Shown in pieces: positions 15,713 to 25,761 of a DNA stretch of 35,579 nt. The position numbers and the translations under genes are program-made. Origin of the DNA: Paenibacillus alginolyticus DSM 5050 = NBRC 15375. GTDB taxonomy: Bacteria > Bacillota > Bacilli > Paenibacillales > NBRC-103111. How positions within the stretch are numbered: position 1 is the first letter of the stretch; each line of letters begins with the position of its first letter. Below the pieces are notes generated by a model. That model saw only the letters and a program-made list of their open reading frames with translations. It was not told where the DNA came from and did no database searches. The stretch covers positions 1 to 35,579 of the forward strand of contig NZ_AUGY01000085.1 in the NCBI RefSeq assembly GCF_000422905.1, written 5' to 3'.

Positions 15713-18347
15713 TAAACTTCCACCCACCACCTGCAACTAAATTCATATCCTTATAGTCGTTGGCTTTCTGAAGAAATCCAATAATGTTAGCTGTTTCAGA
15801 TAGACTTCTAATATTTCTCACAATTTCCCTTAAATTATTTACTCTATTCAGATATAATTCTCTTCCTTCTGTTGAACGGATTACGGGTATTTGAATTTTA
15901 TAGAAATCATCCTCGTCTATACGATTCCGACTTTGCTTACTGGAGCCAGTGCAAAGCTTGTTTATATCAGACCAAATTGAAGGTGTTTGCAAAATACTTC
16001 CAATGTAATTAGTGCTTATACTGGTTGAAGCCACATACATAGGAAATTCATTCGACGCTACCGCATCATCACAATCTTGGTCGATAACAGCTATTGATCC
16101 TTTCCATGCAAAAAGTCTACTCACAATAAGGTCACCCAAATGTGCTTTGAATAATTTATCCGCTTTAATGCTACTTCCAGGTTTCACATCTTTTATATAC
16201 GAACCTTCTCCATACCACCTAACACCAATCAGTCTGTATTCATGCGCATCCATAATCTGTAGTGGCCTAGAAATAGGAGTTAATAATTCTTTAAGAGGAA
16301 CCAACTCAATACCACTGGTATAGTCCAAAGCAATATTCTTAATTTCCTTGAATTGGTTAATAACATTATGAGTCTGATCTTCAATAAAACCAAGTGCATT
16401 TGATAGATCTGAATTAACTGAATTTACGGATCTGATTTGATCATTAGAAAGAATATCAAATGCATCACTTTTCCAAAAAGCATCTACATCAATTCTTGCA
16501 GTTAAGTCAGATAAGTCAGGTATAACTACAAATCCTGTTCTTTTAGTATCACGCAAGCCGCCAGTACTCATGTGAGAACGGAATCTATTAATTATTTCGG
16601 GTAGTTCAGAGCCTTCACAAGAATCACCGTTCGGTTTTCGACCAACGTTATTTGCTTTAGCCATAAATATTTTACTCTGTACATCACCAGGTTTCTTTTT
16701 CCGAAGGACGATTACTGAGGTTGGAATCTGAGCTGCAGTTGACATGAAAGTTTCAATAGGTAGAGATACTACCGCATCAATAAGTGAATTCTCTCGGATA
16801 AACTGTCGCACCGCCGCTCCACTCTTAGTAGAAAGAAGTCCGTCTGGAAGAATAATCAGAAGCTTGCCTCCTGGCTTCAATACTCGCAAATAGTGCTCAA
16901 TAAACAAAACCTCACTGTCCTGGCTATTCCTAGGGCGTTTCTCTGGTGCGCGCCCCTTAGTCTTGAAGACCTTCATTTCGTGCCCGAACTGATAATTGAG
17001 GAGGATGCTCTCGGTCTTGACCGACTTACCAAACGGTGGATTAGTCAAGATCAGATCGATGCTGTCTGGCCCGATGCGCTGCTTCCGTTTACCGTCTCCA
17101 AAATCAACCTCGTACTCCACAGAAGGCTTCAAGCCACCATATTCTTCGTTATAAAGATAATTCTGATGAAGCCACTGAGCGTTCTGAGCGTTGATTGCGT
17201 GAACAATCATGTTCAGTTTACCAAGCCGAGCCGCCTTTTCTTCAATCTCACAGGCGAAAACGGTTTCCTGCCCCAGTCGCTTCAATAGCTGCTCTTTCTT
17301 TCGAATATCTACGCCGTTGGATAGTGTATGCTTGTACACGTCCTCATAGGCGGCGATCAGAAATCCACCCGACCCTGCGCAGGCATCAAGGAAGCGCTGA
17401 CCATTCTCAATGTCAAGTACAGCTTTGTCCGGATTGTCTCGTGCCAGGTCCAGCATGAAAGCAACGATTTCTCTAGGCGTGAAAAACTGGCCAAGGTCTT
17501 TACCCTTGAAGGTATCGGACAGCATGATTTCGAATGCCCGCCCCAAAACATCGCCCTGGGTATCTTTCAAGTTAATGCCCTCGAGTCGTTTGACGACATG
17601 TTCAATTGTTTCAGCCTTACTTAGGACACGCTCGTTTTCATCGGTAAAGACTTCAGGATGGCGACTCTTCAAGTCATCAAAAAGGTTATTGAGAAAGTTC
17701 TGGGGGGCTTTGTCACCCATGTGTTTGTTCTGCTCGCAATAAGATTTGAGCTTGGCTGTGGTGAAATTGCCGCTGGGCTTAGCATCTTCGTTGAGTTTGA
17801 TGAAAAGGAACCGAGTGAACTCATCGAAGATCCAGTCATTTCTCTTATTCTCTATGTCCCAAATGTCCTGCCAGCAGCCCTTCATAAGCTGTACGAAGCG
17901 AGACAAGCTATTTTCTGTCTTGAGCGTCTTTTGAGCCCACTGTTGAAGCCCTTCTACCACCTCGGGCTTGAATTCGCGCACCATGTCTTCGGCATCACGG
18001 ACATCATCCCAATCCGGCATCTCGTCGTGGATCTCGTTCCCTTTTTCAATTAGGTAAATCCTGAGATGTCCCGCCACCTCTATAACACAGTAGGCTGCCG
18101 GACCATTGGGCATCAAAATGCTGAGGGCTTTGTATCGGTTTGCCTCAGATTCGCTTAACGTAACGGAACCTTCATGCTTGAAGATTGCATAGCAGTTACC
18201 GACGCTGGTTGACACCAAGAAGGTCGCCTTTTCATCAAGACCTTCCACCGTCGTGAGAACGCCAGAACCACCACCATCATTAATCTGGTGAGCCTTGAAA
18301 CCTAGGTCCGAGACCAAAAATTCTCTAAATTGCTCAAGAGTTGCCAT
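15705..18347 (-). CDS. Type I-style N6-adenine methyltransferase fused to specificity domain (PglX-like role)
   Basis: An 880-aa protein that combines HsdM and HsdS. Residues 1-130 form an N-terminal domain of unknown role. Residues 140-270 are the helical HsdM N-domain. FTPREIV lies near 289, SAM-binding motif I DACAGSGG near 321-328, and catalytic motif IV NPPF near 436-439. From about 620 a target-recognition half resembles HsdS, ending in a long helix. It should methylate adenine in a specific site, supplying the self mark that PglX gives in BREX. There is one recognition domain and no HsdR. Hand counts give 48-60% GC at 17341-17460 but 28-30% at 16321-16440, so the recognition part looks exchanged. 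It starts 3 nt after pglZ. Confidence 0.85.
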   Translation of the reverse strand: MATLEQFREFLVSDLGFKAHQINDGGGSGVLTTVEGLDEKATFLVSTSVGNCYAIFKHEGSVTLSESEANRYKALSILMPNGPAAYCVIEVAGHLRIYLIEKGNEIHDEMPDWDDVRDAEDMVREFKPEVVEGLQQWAQKTLKTENSLSRFVQLMKGCWQDIWDIENKRNDWIFDEFTRFLFIKLNEDAKPSGNFTTAKLKSYCEQNKHMGDKAPQNFLNNLFDDLKSRHPEVFTDENERVLSKAETIEHVVKRLEGINLKDTQGDVLGRAFEIMLSDTFKGKDLGQFFTPREIVAFMLDLARDNPDKAVLDIENGQRFLDACAGSGGFLIAAYEDVYKHTLSNGVDIRKKEQLLKRLGQETVFACEIEEKAARLGKLNMIVHAINAQNAQWLHQNYLYNEEYGGLKPSVEYEVDFGDGKRKQRIGPDSIDLILTNPPFGKSVKTESILLNYQFGHEMKVFKTKGRAPEKRPRNSQDSEVLFIEHYLRVLKPGGKLLIILPDGLLSTKSGAAVRQFIRENSLIDAVVSLPIETFMSTAAQIPTSVIVLRKKKPGDVQSKIFMAKANNVGRKPNGDSCEGSELPEIINRFRSHMSTGGLRDTKRTGFVVIPDLSDLTARIDVDAFWKSDAFDILSNDQIRSVNSVNSDLSNALGFIEDQTHNVINQFKEIKNIALDYTSGIELVPLKELLTPISRPLQIMDAHEYRLIGVRWYGEGSYIKDVKPGSSIKADKLFKAHLGDLIVSRLFAWKGSIAVIDQDCDDAVASNEFPMYVASTSISTNYIGSILQTPSIWSDINKLCTGSSKQSRNRIDEDDFYKIQIPVIRSTEGRELYLNRVNNLREIVRNIRSLSETANIIGFLQKANDYKDMNLVAGGGWKFNE

Positions 18348-18350
18348 TTG

Positions 18351-20834
18351 TTATTTCACTCCTCGTGTTATATACACCGCCACTGGAACGACCGTCTCTT
18401 CCGGGGTCAATCCACCATGGTCGTTGCCCTGAACTCTGTAGGGATTGCCGGAACTTTGTTTGACTCCGGGCCAACCATAGCTGTCGTGTCCAAAGGGGAG
18501 TTCCACGGCATCATGGCTGCTCGACAAGCCAAATTCAGTCACCGGTTCAATCCGTTTCACATTTGCGGGTCCAACTGCGGTGCGGTTTGTTGTCTTGTAT
18601 TCCAGACAGCGGTTGTGGATGAAAACATCCCGACCTGGTCCACTATTTGATTTTAAATCGTCAATGACGTACTGGGTGTTATACCAGGTAAATCCATGGT
18701 CTGCTGTAATCACAACGGCTGTCTTTTCCTGGGCAGAGATTCTGCGCAAGTGTGGCAATGCTACCTCTTTGACATAAGCAAGCATGATCTCCTGAAGGTT
18801 TGACATGCCTTTTTGCAGGAGCCGATCCTGAAGATTGAATACAACCGCCTTGAAACGACCTTTCGAATCGATTAGGTCGCGCATTTTCCGATTGAGGTTA
18901 TCTGCGTCGGCATCCTTTTCGTTGTAACAGAGATAACTCTTGTCCCGGTCCCACCAGGAAGAAGGTGAAAAACCCAGGTTATCGAGACAGCGTTCCAGCA
19001 GATGGGGTTCGCTGGTTCCGTACGTCCAGCTTCGGAACTCCGCTGGCGGTGCCCCGGCAAAGATGGCCTGTCTGCAGTACTCGGTAATGCTAGGCAGATA
19101 GGTACACGCGCGGAACTCAGGTCCAAGCAATTGGTAAGGGCGAAACAGTTCACGTCCCGGCATCATTAGAAAGCGATCGCGCAGCAAACTCCAGTTGGTG
19201 ACACTCATCCCGTCGAAAACCAGCAGGTAGACCTGTTTGATCTCCGAGTCCTGCAGTAATGGTTTGACGGCAAACTCCATGATATCGCTATTCAGCCATG
19301 GCCTGCAAGTGCCTGCCGCATAGTGGCGCTCACTTAGCCACTTTGGCAGCCCCCGGTCTGCCTGAATATAAAAATCAGCCCAGGCGACGCGAATGACATC
19401 ACAAGCTTTTATTGCACGCTGGGTAATAGGGAAGACATTTACTTTTTCTGGCAATTGACTGGAACTCCGTTCGGCCTCAAGTGCCATTGTGGAAAGCGGC
19501 AGATACACCGAATCCACCAGAGTAAGCCAGGATTTCCAATCCAGGTTGGCGAGATTCTTGACAGCCACCTCTGCCTTGTCTGTTAGGCGATGTATGGTGA
19601 CCATCGCTTCTAAAAGCGAAATATGGTCCTCATATTGCTCACGTGCCTGATGTCGGCGCAGAGCATCCAAAAGTTCTTCCCATTCAGGGGCATCCGGAGT
19701 TTCCAACGAGTCGGTCAACTTGCAGGAGGCCTTCTCAAGGGGGAGCTTATCGGCACGTTCACCATTGACAACAACATCCAGCAGCGCATGGAGCGTAACC
19801 GCCAAGCCTTGGGTGAGGATACCACCGTCAGCCTCAAGCACCTGGATGAGTTGGTTGAGCAGGCGCTCAGAACCTTGTCCGCCGACCCCTTTGACCACTG
19901 TCGCCAGCGACTCCGTAACTGCGCTAGGGTGTTTTGGGAAAACTTCGTGCTGAAGGTAGTGCAATGCTTCCTTGTAGGGGGCATCGTCCTTGAGCGTGAT
20001 GCGGCGCCCCCATTCGGCTAGTCCATGGAGGTTTTGACCTTCTTTCAGCACATCAACAAACAGATCCCCCAGTTCGCTGCCTTCGAGGAAGATGCGCATC
20101 CGTTCCGGAGTGAGCATCTTCCAGCCGTCCAGAATGGAAGCTAGCAAACAGATCGGCAAAACAGGCGGAGGATCACTTTCCAGCACGGCCGCTTCGACAA
20201 GTGCAAAACGTGGTGCGTCCAGCCAGGTTCGGACCACGTCTAGGAATTCCTGTTCCAGTTCTCTCCGTTCATCCGCTTCGACCGATTTAAGAACTTCGTG
20301 TACCCGTACCAAAGCACCCTCATACCAGAGTTTGTCGAGGACTCGGTCTGATTCCCAACCCGCCGACAGAACACTGGGGTCGTTCAACAACGATGCGAGA
20401 ACTACCCGCTCCATGCTGTAAGCTCCAAGCTGAGGCAGGAATGGAGCCAGGTTCCAGAAGGCGGGGATCGGTAGTCTGTCCACCATTACCCGGGGATTCT
20501 GTACACCAAGCGCTTTGGCAATGTCGCAACCCGTTACAGTGCGCGGGGACACACTGGAACGGGCCTGCAGATCCGGTAGTTGATCTGGCTGAAGCTGTTG
20601 CCGTGAAACGATGATACGAAAGGGAGGATTGGTTTCCTGCCGCTCATGCTCGGTATGTCGGCGTAGAGAGAATTCATTGGTGCAGACATGCACTGGGATT
20701 TGATGCCCATCCACCTGCAATTCGGCTGGCGCTTCAGCGAAGTAGCCACGCACATCGTTAACCAGCAGATAGGGCAACTTCTGCTTATCGCGGGTGCGCC
20801 ACATGCCAGCCAAGGCTTGTTCCATGGCGGTCAT
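18351..20834 (-). CDS. pglZ: PglZ-domain protein (alkaline phosphatase fold) of BREX-like system
   Basis: An 827-aa protein with a PglZ domain in its last third. The first metal-binding motif is FDGMS (540-544), the nucleophile region LPSITEY (580-586), the second metal site TADHG (710-714), and the terminal HGGLTPEE (806-813) precedes a VVPVAVY strand. This is the complete ligand pattern of the family. The first 500 residues are mostly helical and probably contact the other BREX proteins. PglZ is the one gene shared by all BREX systems; its biochemical target in defence is not settled. It begins 1 nt after the 67-aa gene with GGAGG upstream and is followed by the methylase. The gene is GC-rich and intact, in contrast to the pglZ relic 7 kb downstream. 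Confidence 0.92.
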   Translation of the reverse strand: MTAMEQALAGMWRTRDKQKLPYLLVNDVRGYFAEAPAELQVDGHQIPVHVCTNEFSLRRHTEHERQETNPPFRIIVSRQQLQPDQLPDLQARSSVSPRTVTGCDIAKALGVQNPRVMVDRLPIPAFWNLAPFLPQLGAYSMERVVLASLLNDPSVLSAGWESDRVLDKLWYEGALVRVHEVLKSVEADERRELEQEFLDVVRTWLDAPRFALVEAAVLESDPPPVLPICLLASILDGWKMLTPERMRIFLEGSELGDLFVDVLKEGQNLHGLAEWGRRITLKDDAPYKEALHYLQHEVFPKHPSAVTESLATVVKGVGGQGSERLLNQLIQVLEADGGILTQGLAVTLHALLDVVVNGERADKLPLEKASCKLTDSLETPDAPEWEELLDALRRHQAREQYEDHISLLEAMVTIHRLTDKAEVAVKNLANLDWKSWLTLVDSVYLPLSTMALEAERSSSQLPEKVNVFPITQRAIKACDVIRVAWADFYIQADRGLPKWLSERHYAAGTCRPWLNSDIMEFAVKPLLQDSEIKQVYLLVFDGMSVTNWSLLRDRFLMMPGRELFRPYQLLGPEFRACTYLPSITEYCRQAIFAGAPPAEFRSWTYGTSEPHLLERCLDNLGFSPSSWWDRDKSYLCYNEKDADADNLNRKMRDLIDSKGRFKAVVFNLQDRLLQKGMSNLQEIMLAYVKEVALPHLRRISAQEKTAVVITADHGFTWYNTQYVIDDLKSNSGPGRDVFIHNRCLEYKTTNRTAVGPANVKRIEPVTEFGLSSSHDAVELPFGHDSYGWPGVKQSSGNPYRVQGNDHGGLTPEETVVPVAVYITRGVK

Positions 20835-20835
20835 T

Positions 20836-21039
20836 TTACGACGCCTCCTTTGCTTTGTCTATTAAACCACTAGTAGATGCATCTTCTTCAATTAGGTCTT
20901 GAAGACTCGAAAATTCACTATGTGTAATCGCCATGGTATACTCTGGCATTTTGTGGAAGAGTCGAAAAAAACTCACATAAAGCTCGTCAATTTCAGAGTT
21001 ATCAATAAAGATAAGCGGTTTTTTGAATATTATCTGCAT
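20836..21039 (-). CDS. 67-aa unknown protein inside the BREX-like operon
   Basis: The ATG at 21039 overlaps the stop of the BrxC-like gene (TAATG) and has a GGAAGGTGG site, so translation is clearly coupled. The ATG at 21054 is disfavoured because it lies inside the preceding gene. The product begins MQIIFKKPLIFIDNSEID and is small, acidic and apparently soluble; it has the segment SFFRLFHKMPEY. No known domain is recognised. Its own ribosome binding site, and the one it supplies to pglZ, argue that it is a real subunit or regulator rather than a chance frame. An antitoxin-like or adaptor role is possible but unsupported. Confidence 0.65.
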   Translation of the reverse strand: MQIIFKKPLIFIDNSEIDELYVSFFRLFHKMPEYTMAITHSEFSSLQDLIEEDASTSGLIDKAKEAS

Positions 21040-24000
21040 TATTCCACCTTCCAAGGCTTATCTTCTTCTGTCGAATTGATCTTTTTTAGTAGTTTAGCCA
21101 GATTGTCCTGAATATACTGCTCGAACTCGCATCGCCCGCCCTTGAAGAAGCCGACCAACCGTGGTTTTAGCTGCTCCAACAACTCGTCGACATTAACTTT
21201 TAGTGCATCCGCCTCGGCTAAAGCATCCGCCAGGTGTCCGCGCATTGCTGCGTCTTGCAACGCTTCGAGTGCACTGGAATCCGCTGGATCGTTAAGCAGG
21301 CCGATCAAGGGATTTGCAGCGGGTGTGTCGCTGACATAATCGCGAAGCTCTGCCTCGCAGCCCCGCACATGATCGAGGAATTCCTTTATACCGCGCTGCA
21401 CAAGTTCAAGAATGTGGTCTGGCTTGATCTCCAGCCTCTTGCTGGGCTTATAGCCGCAGGCAGAACAAACCCACCCGTTTGACAGATCAGTTTTCACATC
21501 ATCCAGCTTCTGTTCACACACCTGTTGTACGTCGACCTGGGTCAATAGCCCCGTCAGTTCCGATTCGATAAAGCCAGGGTTGAAGTGGGCACTGAGACCC
21601 TCGACGAAGGATAGGTTCTTCAAAATCTGGTAGTTCGAAGAGGTTAAAACTGAATCCCTTAGCAATTTAAGGTCATTGTGTAGTCCAGCGTGTTCACTTA
21701 GGTATTGATTAAGATAATGTTCGTGCAGGTCCTTCCATTCAGCGGTGATGCGGCTCATTTCGCCGGAGCTACCAGCGGACTTAACGTATGTTTCGATACT
21801 GTCCAGCAGATCCTGGCAAGGCTTTTCAATAACGAAAGGCAAGTCAAGAGCCTTGAGTTCGTGTAACTTGCCGGTGAGACTGGCCAGTTCAGCAACGCGA
21901 TCCAGGAAGTCTCTGGCACCGCGTACGCGGTGGGCAAACTCCTCGACACAGGTATAACGATTGGCTGCCTCAATATCTTCGTCATCTGACAGACTCAGCA
22001 GATCGCGCATTGCATCCCGTACGGAGGAATAGCAGGTAATTCGGCTTTCTCGGGCATCTTCTGGCAGTGAAAAAATGTCGACCCACTCAGATATGTGTTG
22101 GGGAATCGAAGTTCCCGGCCACGTTTCCAACGACAACTCGGCTTGGCGGAACTCTTCCTTGGCACGTGTTTCGATTTCCTTCAGCAGGTCAAGCAGACGG
22201 TCAGCGGCAGCCGGGCTATACCCTGTGCCCTCCTTCCATAGCCCTAAAGCATGGAGCGATTCAGTCAAATCGTGCCAAAGGATTTCATCAGGCCGTGTTC
22301 CAGGTCGGAGCTCATCCAATTCCTGTAGCCAATCAACTGGGCTGCCAATGGTGCGATCATCCTGGGAAACAGACATGCCATGAATGGTATAACCACTGAT
22401 TTCACCAATACTGATCAATAGCGTGATCAAAATGTCAAACCAAGTATCGGTCAAACCCAAATCAGTTGTTTTCACCCGCTTGCGTGTCTCGGAGATGCTA
22501 ATTGCAGTTGGGTTCGCCTTGCGAATGTTGTCCCGAATCCGCTCCTTCGCCTTTCTGAACGCCTCTATGCTGTTGGTCGCAAGTGTAACAGAAACTTCTC
22601 CAGACACACCGGTGTTGAGCAAGCCAAGTGGCGCGAGATGCTTTTCAAGGTCGGCCTTTGCCGTGCCGTCACTATCTGTTATGCGACCCTTCCAGATTGC
22701 TTCAAGAACTCGCCGTCGTATGGCCGGGCTAAAGTCCGCGCTGAAGGAATAAGCTTCATGGAAATTAGGGTGGAAATGGAATACCTTGCTCAGTGCTTTA
22801 GAGGAAAACTTCTCCAGCAAACGTTCCAGAGAACGCTCACTTTGTGGGATGCTTTGGTATAGGGAAAGAAGCTCAGCAGGCTCACACAGGATTTCCCATG
22901 CCTGATCCTTGGGATTCCACTGCCGGATCTCACCATTTACAAAGGACTCGAGCAGAATTTCTATTGCTTTACGCGCTGGCTGAGCGGATTTGGTTCCGGC
23001 GGGAAGATCGATCCATTCCCCGAGCAATTCCAGTTTGCGGCGAACTAACTGCGAGGCACCACCAGCGTTCACCTGTGACTGATAGTCGCCGAAGAGTTTT
23101 ACCAGAGCCATGCTGCGCTTGATCTCATTGACATCCTGAGCAGGAAGCGTGGCCGGTAGCCAGATAAGCGTTCGACCATTACCGTGACGTACCGCATCCA
23201 TCTCGACATCCAAAGGCGACGCTGAGGGATGTAGCACAACTATGTGCAGGGCTTTTGTAGCAGGTACATCTTTAATGAAACCGATCACGGCATGGTCATT
23301 GATGAGCGTTGTCACACGCTCCAATCGATAATCGACAAAACGACGGGTTCGCTGCCAATCCACATCGACCTGGGTTGAGAATCCATGCTGAGGCGGAACC
23401 GTCCCACCTAATGGGCTACCTGGGAATCTGAGGAACAGTTCAATATGTGAGCGGTAGGCGCTTTCGGTCTGGATGTCGGGGGCAAAGCCATTTTCAATCC
23501 GGGCAACTTCAGCCAGCAGTTCTTCACGTTCGCCGCCATCTCCTTCAACAGAAAGGAAAAAGCTCAGATTCTCTCCACTCCCTTTCTGACGCAGTGGCGG
23601 GAATGTCTGGGCAATCTTCTCTAGAATTCTTGCTGTTTCCTGATCACTACCGGCTGGATCGCTTTCCTTGCCGGGCCAGCGAAGTAGAAGTGCATCGTTC
23701 AGCTTGGAGACTGATAGCTCCTCCTTGACCATAGAAAGTATAATCAGGGCTTTGATAATGCGTTCGATGGTGTTCTTAGTGAAGCCCAAATCTTTTTCCG
23801 GCCACTTCCTATAAGGCGCCCGCGCGAGCACTTCATCTCTAGCAGTGCTGCAGAATCGCTCAAACATCCCGTAATACTTGGCCATTTCTGGATCGTCCTG
23901 AATGATCTTGTTGCGCAGATCCTCATAATCAAATACATCGTCGAGCACAGCGACCCGTTTCCAGTCTGTCGTATTTTGCAGACGCTTTTCTATGAATTCC

Positions 24001-25217
24001 TGCACGAATCCCAATGCGCCACGAGATCTTCCTCCCCGATTGGTGATCGCGGTCAAGCAATACAAACCGAAAGGATGCATCGGATAGACATCGGCAAAGT
24101 GTTTTGCCTCATCGGTAATCGGTTCGCGTTCTCGGAAGTAGCGCTTCATGAAGTCCGTAAATGCCCCTCGGTAATGAGGTTGGAGCTCGGCTCTGAATAG
24201 ATCAGCGAGTTTGTGAACACACTTGGAGTTTTCACGAAATAGCCGATGATTGTAGATTCGATGAAACTGCGTCACCGGGATGTTGATTGACTGGAAACGA
24301 CCGGACTGCCCTGACAGCTTACCCATCAATTCCGCATCGTATTTGCGCCCGGCCTGACGAGCGATAGCTTGGATCTCTTCCTGTACCGCCCCGAAAATCC
24401 AAAACGACTGATCACCAGCAAGTCCTGCCTCAGCTAGTTGTCCAAGAAACGCAGTACCCCGGTTAAATTGTTCATCACTCTGAATCAGGTGCAGGTAGAG
24501 CTCGTCAATAAATACGAGGACTCCTTCATACCCACGCTCCCTGGCGATTTCTACAAGCTTCTTGACCTTTTCAGTCACCGTGGTGCGATCTTGAACGAGT
24601 TGAATGTTCAGGGCAAAAACTGCCTGTTCGATGATCGTCTTCTGATATTCCTTGTCATATGCACGAAGCTGGTCAATGGTAAGGTTTCTATTGTCGTGAA
24701 TCCAGCTCTCAACGTCACTGCGAGTGCCACTGGCTGTATGGTTGAAGAAGGTGTCCAGGTAAGCGTCAGTATTGGACAGCATCGCAGTCACTGGTGGAGA
24801 TAAGTGCCTCAAATGGTCCGTGACCGAGTTCCAGAACGCTTGCTCCAGTGTCTCATCGGGTACTTCAATGGCTGTAAAGTTAATAGTGAGTAGCTTACGT
24901 GTCACAAGAGCATCCAGACCCCATTCTGGCTTGTTATCGAGAAATTGCTTACGTAAGGTCTGCTCGGTCAAAATTGCGGAGAGCCATGCCATAAAGATCG
25001 TCTTCCCTGAACCGTAAAGTCCTGTAATAAAAAATCCACGGCCCTGTTTGCGATTAATCCGATCAAGAATGATTCGGGCAGATTCTTCAACCTCGGGCAG
25101 CATAACGAAGTTTTCAAAAATCCGTGTCCTGCTCGAAGAGTCGTGAGTTGACTCGTTGAAGTTTTCCACCCAGCTACTGACGGGTTTGAAGTCAAACATT
25201 TCCTTCATGAGTGGCAT
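21039..25217 (-). CDS. DUF6079 / BrxC-PglY-like giant ATPase
   Basis: A 1392-aa protein with an N-terminal AAA-type ATPase: Walker A GLYGSGKT (66-73) and Walker B FIDEL (236-240), preceded by VLVF. Long helical regions follow, a CSACG cysteine pair lies near residue 1250, and charged helices end the protein. Organisation and size fit DUF6079 proteins and the BrxC/PglY ATPases, the scaffold motor of BREX. The start at 25217 has GGAGG 10 nt upstream and overlaps the BrxF-like gene by 26 nt. Being the longest gene of the operon and placed before pglZ fits a conserved BrxC-PglZ core. The second half is Trp-poor and leucine-rich, typical of protein-protein scaffolds. DNA binding is inferred only. 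Confidence 0.85.
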   Translation of the reverse strand: MPLMKEMFDFKPVSSWVENFNESTHDSSSRTRIFENFVMLPEVEESARIILDRINRKQGRGFFITGLYGSGKTIFMAWLSAILTEQTLRKQFLDNKPEWGLDALVTRKLLTINFTAIEVPDETLEQAFWNSVTDHLRHLSPPVTAMLSNTDAYLDTFFNHTASGTRSDVESWIHDNRNLTIDQLRAYDKEYQKTIIEQAVFALNIQLVQDRTTVTEKVKKLVEIARERGYEGVLVFIDELYLHLIQSDEQFNRGTAFLGQLAEAGLAGDQSFWIFGAVQEEIQAIARQAGRKYDAELMGKLSGQSGRFQSINIPVTQFHRIYNHRLFRENSKCVHKLADLFRAELQPHYRGAFTDFMKRYFREREPITDEAKHFADVYPMHPFGLYCLTAITNRGGRSRGALGFVQEFIEKRLQNTTDWKRVAVLDDVFDYEDLRNKIIQDDPEMAKYYGMFERFCSTARDEVLARAPYRKWPEKDLGFTKNTIERIIKALIILSMVKEELSVSKLNDALLLRWPGKESDPAGSDQETARILEKIAQTFPPLRQKGSGENLSFFLSVEGDGGEREELLAEVARIENGFAPDIQTESAYRSHIELFLRFPGSPLGGTVPPQHGFSTQVDVDWQRTRRFVDYRLERVTTLINDHAVIGFIKDVPATKALHIVVLHPSASPLDVEMDAVRHGNGRTLIWLPATLPAQDVNEIKRSMALVKLFGDYQSQVNAGGASQLVRRKLELLGEWIDLPAGTKSAQPARKAIEILLESFVNGEIRQWNPKDQAWEILCEPAELLSLYQSIPQSERSLERLLEKFSSKALSKVFHFHPNFHEAYSFSADFSPAIRRRVLEAIWKGRITDSDGTAKADLEKHLAPLGLLNTGVSGEVSVTLATNSIEAFRKAKERIRDNIRKANPTAISISETRKRVKTTDLGLTDTWFDILITLLISIGEISGYTIHGMSVSQDDRTIGSPVDWLQELDELRPGTRPDEILWHDLTESLHALGLWKEGTGYSPAAADRLLDLLKEIETRAKEEFRQAELSLETWPGTSIPQHISEWVDIFSLPEDARESRITCYSSVRDAMRDLLSLSDDEDIEAANRYTCVEEFAHRVRGARDFLDRVAELASLTGKLHELKALDLPFVIEKPCQDLLDSIETYVKSAGSSGEMSRITAEWKDLHEHYLNQYLSEHAGLHNDLKLLRDSVLTSSNYQILKNLSFVEGLSAHFNPGFIESELTGLLTQVDVQQVCEQKLDDVKTDLSNGWVCSACGYKPSKRLEIKPDHILELVQRGIKEFLDHVRGCEAELRDYVSDTPAANPLIGLLNDPADSSALEALQDAAMRGHLADALAEADALKVNVDELLEQLKPRLVGFFKGGRCEFEQYIQDNLAKLLKKINSTEEDKPWKVE

Positions 25218-25761
25218 AATATCGGGCCTCCAGTTCTACAATTGGTTGATCTCCACGAGTCAGGGTGTACTGCCCGCATCGGCAAAGCTGACCAGACATT
25301 CTTCCTGTCAATACCAGCAAAATTCTTTTTTTTCCTACAGCATCGTTATACCAGGTAGTCACTGGATCCATGCCCAGTGCAAAAACTAGTTCTAGATGAT
25401 CAAGAATGGTCAAGCCGTCGGATAGCAATTGTTCTGCAATAAGGTCATGCACTGCCTTCCGGAGTCTGTTTCCGTATCGCTTAAGATCTGCGGTTATGAG
25501 CAGCGCATTGAAGTCAAATACTTCGGCGAATATAGGATCCCTGGTAAAAAGATCTAGTATGATCTCATTCGCCGAGATATAACGAACCTGACCAAATTCA
25601 TCCTGTGAGGATATGTACTTGGCTAGCCACGTTTTACCTGAACCTTGAGTGCCAATTAAACAGCAGAGTGTTCGCCCTCCTATATGACCTTTTCCTATCA
25701 GACCCGTAAGTTCTTTAAGGGCTTTGGACTGGGCTGGAGTTGCTCTTTTATCTCCATGCAT
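25192..25761 (-). CDS. BrxF-like small P-loop NTPase
   Basis: Encodes 189 aa from ATG 25761, which has GGAGG 8 nt upstream and overlaps the previous gene by 14 nt; a longer frame from 25866 lies inside that gene and is not used. Walker A is GTQGSGKT (37-44). A hydrophobic strand ending TILDHLEL may serve as Walker B, and RILLVLTGR resembles sensor-1. Small P-loop proteins of this kind next to BrxC occur in BREX type 3 as BrxF; the assignment rests on size, motif and position, not on a residue-level match. It likely works with the giant ATPase that follows, whose start lies inside its last codons. Confidence 0.65.
   Translation of the reverse strand: MHGDKRATPAQSKALKELTGLIGKGHIGGRTLCCLIGTQGSGKTWLAKYISSQDEFGQVRYISANEIILDLFTRDPIFAEVFDFNALLITADLKRYGNRLRKAVHDLIAEQLLSDGLTILDHLELVFALGMDPVTTWYNDAVGKKRILLVLTGRMSGQLCRCGQYTLTRGDQPIVELEARYYATHEGNV

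Noticed and set aside
15705..18347. Complete type I restriction-modification system
   Set aside because: There is no HsdR and no separate HsdS; the methylase is fused to its specificity domain and coupled to pglZ.
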